The notes beneath the pieces are model-generated. The model saw only the letters and a program-made list of their open reading frames with translations. It had not been told where the DNA came from and searched no databases. The position numbers and the translations under genes were made by a program. This document shows positions 44,281 to 56,301 of a DNA stretch of 64,000 bases, one piece after another. The stretch comes from Flaccisagitta enflata (Eukaryota > Chaetognatha > Sagittoidea > Aphragmophora). Location: positions 71,734,001-71,798,000 of the forward strand of contig OZ231127.1 in the NCBI GenBank assembly GCA_965153355.1, read 5' to 3'. Each line of letters opens with the position of its first letter. The first letter of the stretch is position 1.

Positions 44281-44893
44281 TTTTTTACGCCCTTTCCCTT
44301 GCATTTGAGCAAGAAAATCAATGGACAGCAGGTCACAACATAGCCTAGGTGAACAACTCATACTGACTCAAATTTGACATTTTCATGAAAAAATTATCAT
44401 GATGCTCCACGCTTACAGACGGAAACAATCATAAATGGTATTTCTTCAATATTCTCGTTGAACCCTCTGGTCCTTGTTAGATTCACTTTTGCGATTCATT
44501 GAATTCGACGCAAAACAAGAAACGATTCGAAGCGCGTGAAAATGAAACATCGCGCAAATGACATCAATCCAGATTTCAGATGATCTGATTTTTCAAAGTC
44601 TATAAAAAAGGCAATCCAGTCGCAGAACAGATGCTGATACGAAAAACAAACCGACGCAATTTAGAATCCCGACAAAGGTATCATAACCAAGAAAAAACAT
44701 ACAATGTTCAAAAAAATACAAATTCAAAAGCATATGATTCAACAAATATAGCAGCCTCGTTAAAAATAGACTGACGAAAAGAGAAAATAAAATCAAAACA
44801 AGAGAATAAAAGAAAAAAACAAATTTAATACAAAAGAACGCTGGAACAAAAAAGGAACAAAACGAAAACTGGTTTCAAAAAGTGTCAGCTAAA

Positions 44894-45102
44894 ATGACTG
44901 ACCAAGTCCTGACCGGAAGCGAGAGTGAGACAGCGACGTCGACGACGACGACCGAAGACGAGGACCCAGACACGATGAACACGACGACCACGAGGACACA
45001 CAAACATAAAAGACATGGAAAAGACACTCCATTCATGTTTCTCGAAATACCATTCGAGGACCAAAAAGTCCTTTTTGACGCGATACGCCTACATCACACC
45101 AG

Positions 45103-45161
<59 letters not shown>

Positions 45162-47899
45162 ACATATCACCTACTCTCATTCATTCAGGAAGGTGAAGGA
45201 AATCGTCAATGAACGGCCAAATAGTTTGAAATGGAGACACTTTATCCACAGTCCACTCGGTCTTGCTTGCTGCTTAGATCAAGAAGAAGTTGTGAATTTC
45301 TTGCTAAAGGTGAATTCATTTTATAACAAGTCAGGAACATCACTCTATTTACGAGGCATGTCAGAGTTGAAATGCCAATCTTCTAACTCACATGGCGAAA
45401 AGTACACCCTGCGAGAACGGATCCGAGAATATAGGAAACCCACCTGAAATAGATGTCAGATTTTAGTCCCTTCATGTCAAATATAACTGAACTTATTCGA
45501 CAGCAAATTGACGCGAATTATAAATTGTTCCGGAATGAAGTAAATTACCAAGATCGCAAAGGATGGACTCCTTTAATGTACGCTTCACTCAATGGCAATG
45601 CAAAACTTGTTGCGCGCCTTTATGCCGCTGGTGCCAAAGTCAATTGCAGGTAGGAATCGCCTGTTCACATCATCCAGTTCGATTTTTTTTTCAATTCGTA
45701 TTCAATATAAGCTCATGCTTGTCCATATTTGAATGCCTTCCAATATTTGAATGGCTAATTTAAACTGGACTGGCCGCATGCCTCATGCCGTTGCAGATAA
45801 TTTGCTTCACTGGTCACGTGGGATCGGCTCATCAACTATAACCCATTTATCCCATTTCAGAGATCGACTAAAGTGGACTCCTTTGGCTCACGCCTGTTAC
45901 AATGGTCACGTGGAAGTGGCTCATTATTTGTTACAAGTATCTAGAGCCGATGTACGTCTTATGGATGACTGGAACACAACAGTCCTACATTGCCTCGCCA
46001 AACAGAGAGATGTGGATATCTTCGACGATGCGACGACGGCCGCCGAATTGGTCGTACAGGTGTGGTGAAATACTGATTTATATCGGTACTCGCTATTCCA
46101 AATGAACCTGCAGCTACAAAAAACATAGTGTGATGGAGATTTCATGCCACAAGGACCTCGTCAAGGTGGATCAAATATAAATCGAACTCGCTCTCCGGCA
46201 GAAAGGCGGCGAAAATATCTTTGTTTTCTGGGGGGAGGGGGGAGGAGTGGCTGGAGTTCAAAGCAACCATACTATCTTCGCCAAAAGAAACGCGACACCC
46301 TGGGAATGATATGATTCATTGACCATACTCTGACAAAATTTAGCAACTAAAAGAGGTTGTAAGTCAAATAAGTTTTTTCCGTGAGAAACAAACCAGGCTG
46401 TGAATCTGAAATGCAATTTCTAGCACATTTCTTCATTCACAGATGTGATAACCTTTTCTCAGTAATCGACAGTTTTTGCAAGCCTATGATTTTTAAAACA
46501 GGTCTACTCTTTTGCTTGCCATTTCCAAACGGTTTGAGCTACAGGATCCAGATTGCGCTCATTTTTTAGATTTTTCGATGTAGATCAAATTGCTTTTTTG
46601 GAAAAAGTATCTAGCTTTTCCAAAAGCTGAGATAATCAAAGTTAAACATACATGAAATTTTTTTCTTTTCTTTTTTTCGCAATTTTTTATCAATTCTGAA
46701 AATGATTATTTCCCTTCTTCTGCTTGCCATTTCTAAACGCTTTAAGATACAGTTACCAGATTGGACTCATTTTGTAGATCTTTTGGAGTAAATTAATATG
46801 TTTTTTTTAAGTCTCTAGCTTGTCTAGAAGCCAAGATATCTTAGGTAGAAGGTGTCGCGTTTCTTTTGGCGAAGATAGTACCTCGCTTCTAACTTTGCAC
46901 AAGAGGTAAAATGATTTCGCAACGATTACCTTTTTTATCTTCAGCGAGATCAGTCCATCGTGGATTGCAAAAGCGTGCATGGGAGAACTGCTCTACATGA
47001 AGCCTGCAAGCAGCACAACCCAGGCCTCGTGGCCCTGCTTCTAAATTACGGAGCCAAAGTCAATGCGAAAGATGACCAGGTGGTTCCAACAACAATGACC
47101 AACAATGACGTTCATAAATGCTCCTTGTTTACATTTCAACCAATATTATAGGAACAAAACGAAAACATGATTTTTTTTTCAATGAACATAGGATCAAACG
47201 CCAGTTTTCTACATTTTCCACGGAGTTCCAAGTGCCGGACGCCGAATGATCGAGTGCTTACGTCTCTTATTGAAAGTAAGAAAATCTTTGGACTGGCGTA
47301 AAGGTAATAGGGGAGTTTTTTGGGTGCCATGTTTTATCGGATGTCATGTCCTAAGTTGCAAATGTACGCCACGATTCCAAATTTTGTTCCCGTTGACTTT
47401 TTCCCATATCACAACGGCAACAACAGCAACAACAACAATAACAACAACAACAAACACATCAACAACAACAACAACCGAATTCAGCTTTTGAAATTATATT
47501 CATGTTTGTCCAGGTCCCTGATATCCGTTTAAACGTGCGTGACACGTACTCTCTGACGCCGATTCATTTGGCCACGCTGGAGGGCGACGCCAGAGCAGTC
47601 AACATCCTCGTTGACGCAGGCGTGGACTACAAAGTCCCAGACAGATCCAAAAGGTGGCCCATTCATTACGCAGCGAGGGATCAACAACTGGGAATTATAG
47701 GTGGGTCGACGACTTTGTAACTGGAAGTGCTTTTGAGTCTTGCGTCCGTGCGTGTCTTGTGTCCTTACAAGGGTCCGTCCGTCCGTCCGGCCGGCCGTCC
47801 ATTACACCTGTGGACACTTTTCAGCCACGGGGATGCCCGATTGGTCTTGTTTGGTGTCTATGTGTCTTTGTATTTGAGAGTGTGTGTCGGAAAAAGGGA

Positions 47900-47967
<68 letters not shown>

Positions 47968-49479
47968 GAGAAAGAGAGAAAGAAAGAAAGAAAGAAAGAA
48001 AGAGAGAAAGAAAGAAATAATGAAAGAAAAAGGAACAAATAAAGAGAAAGAGGAAGAAAGAAATGAATAAATTGAAAGAAAGTAAGAAAGAAAAAAGACT
48101 GAATGAAAGATTGAAAGAAAGACTGAAAGATAGAGAGACTTAAAGATTGAAAAGAAGAATGGCTAAAAAATTAAAGAAAAAAAAAGAAACCAAAGACAGG
48201 AAAAGAAAAGAAGGATGTGTGTTTACAGACATTAACACACACACCCTCACACTCACTCAGTCACACACCATTACACGTAAACACACAGATAGACACAGAC
48301 ACAGACACATAAACATTTGGAATGATATTGACTAATGGGTATTTTTTTTCTTTGTACGCAGAATTACTACTGAAACGAGATAACAAGAGCCAAGTAAACG
48401 TGACGAGCTGGAGTGATATCAGCACACCTTTGACCGAGCTGTTGAGTCACTGTGCTGAAGTCAACTGCAACCAGAAACTCGTCTTTCAATGTGTCAAGGT
48501 TAGTTATGACGGAGTAGCCTAAGAGCCTTAGCGCGCGCTTTAAAAATCTGTGAACATAATTACCTACATTTGAACACAATCTGTGCACAATCTGTTCACA
48601 AATCTGTACACAAATCTGTATACAAAATCATCTAATATGCACCATTCAACCTCATCGCTGGCTGGAGCAGCGATGACGTGTCAAAAAAAGAACCTTCAAA
48701 GCTATCCAAACCTTCAAAGCTTCCAAAGCCTCCAAACCTTCAAAGCTATCCAAACAGGTTTTACTTCGATACGGCGCTGACGTGAGCGTACCCAACGCTT
48801 TCCTCAACACTCCGATCGATTTGGCGGCCGAGGGAAATCTGTGGACGGTGACTCGATTGTTGATCCTCGCCGGGGCATTTTACAACCTCGAAATCCTCCA
48901 AGGATGCGTCGACAGAATGGAAAGGATCGTCGCACAGTCCGATGTGACACTAGCGACCAATGCGGCGTCAACCGACTACTTCGACCATGACGCAGATGTT
49001 GATGATGATGAACATCTACAAATCCCGACGAACGATTTCAACGAACAACGACGACAAAGAATCGCGGAAGAACAACATCGACGAGAGCGATTTGCGACGA
49101 ACGATATCGAAGAAGAAAACGACGAACGCGACGAGGCAGAGTCATCCACAAGAGACCGGACCATCAGCCAAAGAAGCGACGACAGCGTCGCGATCAGTGA
49201 AGTCCTTCTAGGGCATATCGGACAAGATGACGACGACGATGACGATGATGGGCGTCATGACGACGATGACAATGACGATGATCATCCCGTGTCCCCCGAA
49301 CTTCGCGAGTTCCTCGAGTCCCCAGCTTCGTCCGTGTGTGACACCGACTTGGAAGGGTTTTGTTGGTGTCGCGACTTTTTGTGGTCACAGCCGCTGACAC
49401 TCAGCAGTTTGGCAAGGATCGCCATCAGACGCGCTTTGGGCAGTAGAATAGTCCGTCTCGTCAAGACCGAAGCGACGAC

Positions 49480-49514
<35 letters not shown>

Positions 49515-49618
49515 CGAAAGTGGAGAAAAAAGAGGACAGAAGAGACTTGCTTCCTTTGCCAGAACCGATCATTGATTACATATTGCTCAGAGATGAACTG
49601 GAAATTGTGTCCTTTTGA
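44894..49618 (+). CDS. Ankyrin-repeat and SOCS-box (ASB-type) protein, 9 exons
   Basis: Exons: 44894-45102, 45189-45309, 45504-45649, 45861-46059, 46945-47079, 47192-47275, 47514-47700, 48362-48498, 48758-49618 (stop TGA). All junctions keep phase with GT-AG introns, about 692 residues. Ankyrin signatures: WTPLMYASLNGNAKLVARL, WTPLAHACYNGHVEVAHYL, GRTALHEACKQHNPGLVAL, LTPIHLATLEGDARAVNIL, NTPIDLAAEGNLWTVTRLL. The C-terminus has a BC-box-like SLARIAIRRALG and a Cul5-box-like LPLPEPIIDYILL, together a SOCS box. ASB proteins recruit Elongin B/C and Cullin-5 to ubiquitinate targets bound by the ankyrin repeats; the target here is unknown. Between repeats and SOCS box lies a long Asp/Glu/Arg-rich linker, and the SOCS box itself is split by a Thr-rich insert. 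The first ATG gives a Thr-rich acidic N-terminus. Confidence 0.92.
45107..45158 (+). repeat. (GA)n in ASB intron 1
   Basis: Starts right after the exon 1 donor and fills most of an 86-bp intron. Confidence 0.95.
46272..46878 (+). mobile_element. Tc1/mariner-like non-autonomous element, 607 bp, in ASB intron 4
   Basis: Terminal inverted repeats of about 28 bp (CTATCTTCGCC, then AAAAGAAACGCGACACC) flanked by TA. Same CTATCT terminus and similar length as the elements at 37063 and 40611, but a different inner repeat sequence. No transposase. Confidence 0.85.
47408..47476 (+). repeat. (AAC)n microsatellite in ASB intron 6
   Basis: Impure CAA/AAC triplets about 40 bp before the exon 7 acceptor. 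Confidence 0.9.
47895..48070 (+). repeat. (GAAA)n microsatellite in ASB intron 7
   Basis: GAAA and GAGA runs. A short GTCC stretch precedes it at about 47772-47805. Confidence 0.95.
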
Positions 49619-49673
49619 ATTTCGCGTATAGACATTTTGAGTCGCGTGCTACGCGACTCTACACCCCGCTATG

Positions 49674-49838
49674 TCGGTCGGTCGGTCGGTCGGTCGGTCG
49701 GTCGGTCGGTCGGTCGGTCGGTCGGTCGGTCGGTCGGTCGGTCGGTCGGTCGGTCGGTCGGTCGGTCGGTCGGTCGGTCGGTCGGTCGGTCGGTCGGTCG
49801 GTCGGTCGGTCGGTCGGTCGGTCGGTCGGTCGGTCGGT
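49674..49838 (+). repeat. (GGTC)n microsatellite within the A2 element
   Basis: About 41 perfect tetranucleotides, an expanded version of the GTCY array that all A elements carry. Frames across it read RSVG or TDRP. Confidence 0.97.
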
Positions 49839-49945
49839 CCCCTTTTTACTTTTTCGGCGCTTTTGAGCTTTTTGAGCATACGGCTCCTGCCCTGATGCCC
49901 TAATGACCTTCTCCAGCACTGCTCCTGCCCATCCGCACGCGACTA

Positions 49946-50708
49946 CCCTGCTTTCAATATCGAGTGTTACCAGCAAAACCTTTATTGCGTCTAATGTATG
50001 TATTTTTAGAAAATCCGGTTGGTTTTGTCTGAAGGCACATAACTTACCATTATTTCATGCAAAATTTCGTCATGCTGGGTCTAGCGGTTTATCGTCCACA
50101 TGTTTTTGAAATTTGATAAAATTTGAGCAAAATTTGCCAAAAAAACACATTTTTGAGTGATTTTATATGTGTGAACCCTTATAAACTTTGTGCATCATGA
50201 GCTGGAATGACCGAATAAGTCATGTATAGTCAATAATTGACACTTAATTTGTATCATTTTAGCTTTGCACTATTCTTTAAGAATTTTGGTGCTGAAATAC
50301 AGTTGTTGTTATTTGAAACCTGCTCAAACTTCAAAAATTCAAAGGAAAACCCAGATTTTCCACATAGATTTCAAAGATTTGGTCTTTTTCTACAGAGATA
50401 CATAAACTGAGACTAATATCCTTCTTTCAAGACAAATCTGGCCATTTTTGCTTGATTAGTTGAGAAATGATAATGATTCAATGTTACAGTGTCAGTTAAT
50501 CAATTTTTTAAAAAATCCTCTTATGGGGTTTATCTCATTTTTATTCAAAATCATGTGGAAGCCAAACGGCTAGAACCAGTCCTTTGAAATTTTGCATGAA
50601 CAAATGGTAAGTTAAATGCTTTTTGGCAAATCCTACCTAAATTTCCAAAAGTATATACTTTAGACGCAATAAAGGTTTTGCTGGTAACACTCGATATTGA
50701 AAGCAGGG
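49946..50708 (+). mobile_element. TA-flanked MITE, 763 bp
   Basis: Terminal inverted repeats of about 48 bp begin CCCTGCTTTCAATATCG and include ACCAGCAAAACCTTTATTG. Flanked by TA on both sides, and the host A2 element shows the empty site GCGACTAGGGTAGCC. A diverged copy lies at 25686-26540. Confidence 0.85.
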
Positions 50709-50805
50709 TAGGGTAGCCGTGTATCCGGCCTTGTTTTCTCTTGATGGCTGTGTTTGATATGAAGATATGTTTCAGAATACGCTGCATACCTTTTCTTGTC
50801 TCTCT

Positions 50806-50947
<142 letters not shown>

Positions 50948-51507
50948 TGTACACGCAAATGTAGTAACACCTCTGACAAAATTAGGCAAACTGGGATCAG
51001 AACTTGTCCACAATTGCGTTTTAAAATCCAAAACAGGAGAACAGGTTATTGATAATTTCAAAACACGTTATCCCCATGAGGGTTCTACAAAAAAAGTTAT
51101 GAAAAAGTCAACTAATAGCTGAAAATAGCTTCATTAAATGATATCATGCGAATTTCTGGTTTGGTTTAGCTTCAAATTTGTTCCTAAAACCATTATATTT
51201 CACAAGGTGTTTTGATGATTTTTTTCAGCTGTCACTGACTGTATATTGGTACTGCTGACTCATCTTTGACTATTAGTGACACAATGAGCTGAGAAATGAT
51301 GCTTTCTTGCCTTTTTCATGATGATGGTTTATGTAGTTTAATCATCAGAAATTTCCTTGTCAAAATCAGTCAAAATCTTTCACTGGATTTTTAGCAAAAC
51401 ACTTTCTGAGAGCCACGCACTTTCCCAAGTGCACAATTTCGCGCCGGTTTGTGAAAATACTACATTTCAGCTCCTTCCGTGTCAAATTTCAGCCCACTGA
51501 GTGCACT

Positions 51508-51614
51508 ACAGTATGTTTCATCTCGACTGTAACATTTCATGACGGTGTAGCTCCAAAAGTAATAAAGATAATTCAATTCTGTAAAAAGTATCTGAAAGAT
51601 AATACTTTAGCAGG
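51508..51614 (+). repeat. 107-bp dispersed repeat, copy 1
   Basis: Almost identical to 61910-62020 inverted, including an open reading segment VCFISTVTFHDGVAPK. Flanking sequence differs. No gene or other element is recognised in 50948-51507 or 51615-52330. Confidence 0.8.
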
Positions 51615-52332
51615 TTCTTTCCAGACTCAGGCTGACGGTCGGACCCCTCAAAAGGTCATTTTTAAAAATGTGATTTATCCAAATTTCTTTTTATTACCGT
51701 TTAATATTATGTTTGAGGGATTAGAAAACCAGATTTGTTTTGCTTAGCAGCCCCTCAATTGCCTGTGAGCGCTAATTCCGTTCAAGATTATTCAAATTAG
51801 CTAAACGCACTCCCAGCCTACTTCGGTTATGTAGATCACTCATGTATTAGTTGTAGCCTTGATCCCCTTGACCTTGGATATTAATAGTATAATCAGGGAT
51901 ACAAAATGGTAATCTAACCATTCTTAATTCGCGGAATAATGCAAATTAGGTTGAAGTAATTAGAACAAATAATACAATATCGCCTTTGTTGGTAAACAAA
52001 ATTAATCATCCAAGTAAACCAAAACGCTGATCGAAGTTCAGTGAGCTAGCATTTTGTTTCGTCGAGTGCGCAATTAAAGTCTCAAGGGTGCACAAGAGTC
52101 AACTTTACACGATTGGGGACAGAGAGAGGGGGGACTGGGTAATCGACTTGACAAAATGCGCATGAACGTTAAAAACGAGAAGCACGAACATAACAAGCTC
52201 CAATTTGTTGATCTTCTTTCTCTCTACTGCGAAAAAACATTATGAAGTGGACGCTATCCCTATTTCGTTACCTTATTTCTATACTTTTAGTCAAGTGATA
52301 CACATACGCACATTCTAAAGGGCGTTATTTGC

Positions 52333-52464
52333 AGTCGCGAGCATGCAACTGCGTCCCGCTTTATCCATCTTTCCATCCATCAGTCCGTCTGTGCGATCGT
52401 CTAACTTCACTTTTCATCACTGCCCCTGCCCACCCGCATGCTGTGAATCCAGATATGTTGTTTC
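52333..52464 (+). mobile_element. Diverged A2 element just upstream of a gene
   Basis: GTCGCGAGCATGCAAC, CTGCGTCCCGC, short GTCC part, CCCCTGCCCACCCGCATGC, GAATCCAGATATGTTGTTT. It ends 50 bp before the ATG at 52514, so it may contribute 5' UTR or promoter sequence. Confidence 0.6.
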
Positions 52465-52513
52465 ACTACAATTATTAAGACAACCTTTCCATTACTAGAT
52501 ACAGTACATGTAA

Positions 52514-55500
52514 ATGGCGTCGCGGGGTCGAGGTAAGCCTCGTCAACCCTGCTCTGATGAGAAGCAGGAGCATGAGCGAGAGCTACGTCGCCAGGGGTAC
52601 ATTAGAAAAAAAGAACGTGAGAACGCTGCCGAAGGGGAGAGTGATGGCGTCAGAGGTATGGGAGGAAGGCCAAGGAAAGAAGACGGGACAGAGGAAGAAC
52701 TAGCGAAACTTAAAAAAAGGCGAGAGGAATACGAGAGGAGAAAGACAGAAAAAAAAGAGAATGGGCGCCCAAAGAAAGCTGAAGACACAGCGGAGAGAGA
52801 GAAGAAGAGAGAGAGGGATCGGCGATATCGCGCGGGGAAAAAGGAAAAACTTTTGAAGGTCAAACTTTTTCCCACTCAGTCCATGGCAGGGTTGCCAGAT
52901 AACCCGGATGTAGAAGCTATGTCCAGTGATTCTACCGGAGTCACGGTCCGAGACTGGCCCGGAGATACGTCCGGTGACACGCCCGTTGACACGCTCGGCG
53001 ACACGCTCGGCGACACGCTCGGCGACACGCTCGACGACACGCTCGGCGACACGCTCGGCGACACGCTCGGCGACACGCTCGGCGACACGCTCAACGACAC
53101 GCTCGGCAACACGCTCGGCGACACGTTCGGCGACACGCTCGGAGACACGCCAACTTCGATTCTCAAGCCTCTCTCCAATGTGAGTTAAATTCTACGTCAC
53201 CGCGCACTTGAAGATGAAATTTGATTTTCGGTCTTTATAAATCATCATGTTTAGATTATAGTTTTATGTATAAATCTGAATTTTAGTTTTTAATGTTTCT
53301 GATTACTGAAGTATTTATTTACCAGTAATGGCGGCTATCGCCTTGAGCAAAAAGTCATAAGCACTGGTCATTTTTTACTAAGCTTATGTTTTTTCAGTCT
53401 CTGCAATTTTTGTATTGTTAGTTCAAACCAAGAGCAATTGTATGCATATTTATTGCATTGAAAATCAAAGAAACATGTGACCAAGCCAAATGAGCTAGAT
53501 AAGCTAAAATATTAAAAATCACTCAACCAGACAACCATTTATGCTCATTCACATGCTGTTTTATATTTGCATGCTCACATTAAAACGTTTATTTATCTAT
53601 CCCATTTAAAATCAGAAAAAAAAAGTCCAGAGCTTAATAATCTGAATACATAGAAATACCCTCACAAATGAGCAGCTATACTTATTGACATGTTTTCTTA
53701 TATTTGCTTGTTAAAACACATGTAAAAATAACTATTCATTTATTGCATTTGATCCTACATAATATCATGAAAAATAAAAAAAAAATTCAATTAGAATTTT
53801 TTATAAAAAAAAATCTTTAAAAATTTATAATACAAAATATTTGTCGTAGAGCAATTCTGCTTGGCGCAGAAAAAAAAAAATTATCAAATTTACTTACCCT
53901 ATCAATTTTGTTCAAGAGTGCAATCAACCCGATGAAATGCTTAACTTTCGTATGCAAGAATAAAAACCCTATCTCTCACAAATATGTCAAAAAGTCAAAG
54001 ACTGACTGACTTTTTTTAGTTGCATGCACGCGACTCTACATCCGGCTTTGTCCGGCCATTGGTTGGTCGGTAGGTCACACTTAACTTTTTTTTATAATCT
54101 TAATTCTTTGACCTCACTGCTCCTGCCCAAATGGTCTGACCTCAAATACAGCCCCTACCCAACAGCGCGCAACTTTGGTAGCCGTGTATCTGGCCTTGTT
54201 TCCAGATAATCAGACAAAAAGTATCTATTGTTTTTCACAAATGCGTTGTAACTCCTCACATGGAATCAAGTAATGGTCGATATTTTTCAAAAAAAGGTAG
54301 GTGACCCTTTTTTCTCCACCTAGATGGGGTGAAATGGGTCACCTACTCGTTTTTGGTTGCCCCCCTCGCTTTTTTTAGACGACAATTTTCTTTTTTGTGG
54401 TGATATATATATTGTCCATAATCAATCATAAAATTCTTCATTTTTAGTCTACACCTTGCTGTTTCCGTCAGTCTGTCGGTCCGTCCGTCCAAAATATTAT
54501 TGAATAGCGATTGGTTTACGCATTACTACTCCTGCCCAACCGTCCGCGACTGGATTGCCGTGTATCCGGCCTTGTTTATAAAGAATTAAGAAATATTTAA
54601 AAAATAATCGAAAAAAAAGACCCATTTTACCCCACTTTACCCTAGTTACTTATCAGTACATTTTAATCGACCACCAGGCTCACACATTGGTAATTATTAA
54701 GTCCTTTTACTGCCATTTCCATAGGCCAAAAGAAAATCTCAAGAGGTGCTCCTCATGTCTCCTTCTAAAGAGGCGCAACGTCGGTTTGTCCGTCCAACTG
54801 ATGAAGTTACGCCAAAAGAAGTTTCGGTGATGGGATCATGGAGGTCCAAACGGTCCCGTTCATCGTCGCTATCCTCATCTGCTCCCAATTCCCCTTCCTC
54901 AACACCTACATCCTCGCGTTGCTCTTCACCATCTCCGTCATCTTCATCGCGATCATCTTCTGCCACGCGGCGAGGTCCAAAATTGAAACGCGATAAGGAA
55001 CCATTGGTGGACGAAAAAAAGAAGAAAGAGCGAAATAGAAAAAGGAAATGGAGGGAGACGCTTTACAAGGCTTCAAAAAAAGAGGAAAAGGAGAAGGTAG
55101 AGGGTCGACAGAAGGTAAAGGCTCGAGTTTCTGCATTCCGCCAAAGACAGAAAGAAAAAGTCGAGGAAGAAAGGTCGGAATCGGAATCTGATATTGCGAT
55201 GAAGATAGTTACGAATCTTCGAGCCTGTTTGGACAGGAACAAAGGTAGTTAGTTACAACATGAAATAAAACGTTTTGTCACAATATGTCAAGATGCACAG
55301 CCAAGAAGTAGTGGCTTGTGAGTAGCAAGTCAGCTGGGGCAGTGATATTAGTGGGCAGGGGCAGTAATCTGGGTGGATAGGGGCAAAAGCGTGGATGGGC
55401 AGGGGGTGGAATTATGGGTGGGCAGGGCCAGAGGCTCATAAATTGTCTCCTTTGCTCAGGAAAAGGAACAATGGATAAGGAAGAAAGAGCTTTTCGTCGG

Positions 55501-56006
55501 ATGATTGCGAGAGCAGTTGTTGCGGGCCCTGAGCGATTGACGCGCGACGAAATACACGCGAGTCTAGGCATCAGCAAAAACATGGTTGCAGATGCTCGGA
55601 AAGCAGAGGCGGAAGAAAAAAAGCGAGTGATTGAGGCTCGTACTGCTGGCCGTCGTCCTAAATCACGTCTCGTTACAAGCGCTTTGGAACGACGCCGAAA
55701 AACGATGAAGTTTGCGGAAATGCGACAAAAAGTCAAAGCGTTCTACCTCACCAAATCAACTCCAACGTCGAGAAGAAGGGATGTCATGAAGTGCTGGGTA
55801 AGTTCCCCAATCCTTCCAAAAGAAATGATAAAGGAAACAGATAATAAGATTTGATAATCATGCGCGCCACATCTCCTTAGGATAACAAGACCGAGTAAAG
55901 GGTAATTATCTTGCATATTTGAGTTATTTAAACTCACATTTTGCTTTGTTTTTAGAATATTACCGTTATGGTCTCCAAAAGTGAAGCTTATCCCTTGCAA
56001 TTCAAA

Positions 56007-56104
<98 letters not shown>

Positions 56105-56268
56105 ACACACACACGCACACGTACACGCACACGCACACACAGGAAGACAGAGAGAAAGACAGACAGACAGACAGGCAAACAGAAAGACAGACAGACAGAG
56201 AGAAAGACAGAGACAGAGAGAAAGACAAACAGACAGAAAAACAGACAGACAGAGAGACAGACAGACAA

Positions 56269-56301
<33 letters not shown>

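Larger units (their letters stand above)
49635..50736 (+). mobile_element. A2 element in the ASB 3' UTR, split by a MITE
   Basis: Head GTCGCG-TGCTA-CGCGAC starts 17 bp after the ASB stop codon. A very long (GGTC)n array follows, then the CACTGCTCCTGCCC body and GCACGCGACTA. The MITE at 49946-50708 interrupts here, then GGGTAGCCGTGTATCCGGCC and TTGTTT complete the element. Confidence 0.9.

Noticed and set aside
44593-44796. 67-codon hydrophobic minus-strand frame as a missing SLC16 exon
   Set aside because: No monocarboxylate-transporter motif and no good splice sites in phase.
48782-49618. Stand-alone 278-codon acidic protein
   Set aside because: It is the last exon of the ASB gene; the upstream acceptor at 48757 and phase join it to exon 8.
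54746-55252. Separate Ser/Arg-rich (SR-type) splicing protein
   Set aside because: The frame is exon 2 of the transposase-like gene, with matching splice sites and phases on both sides.
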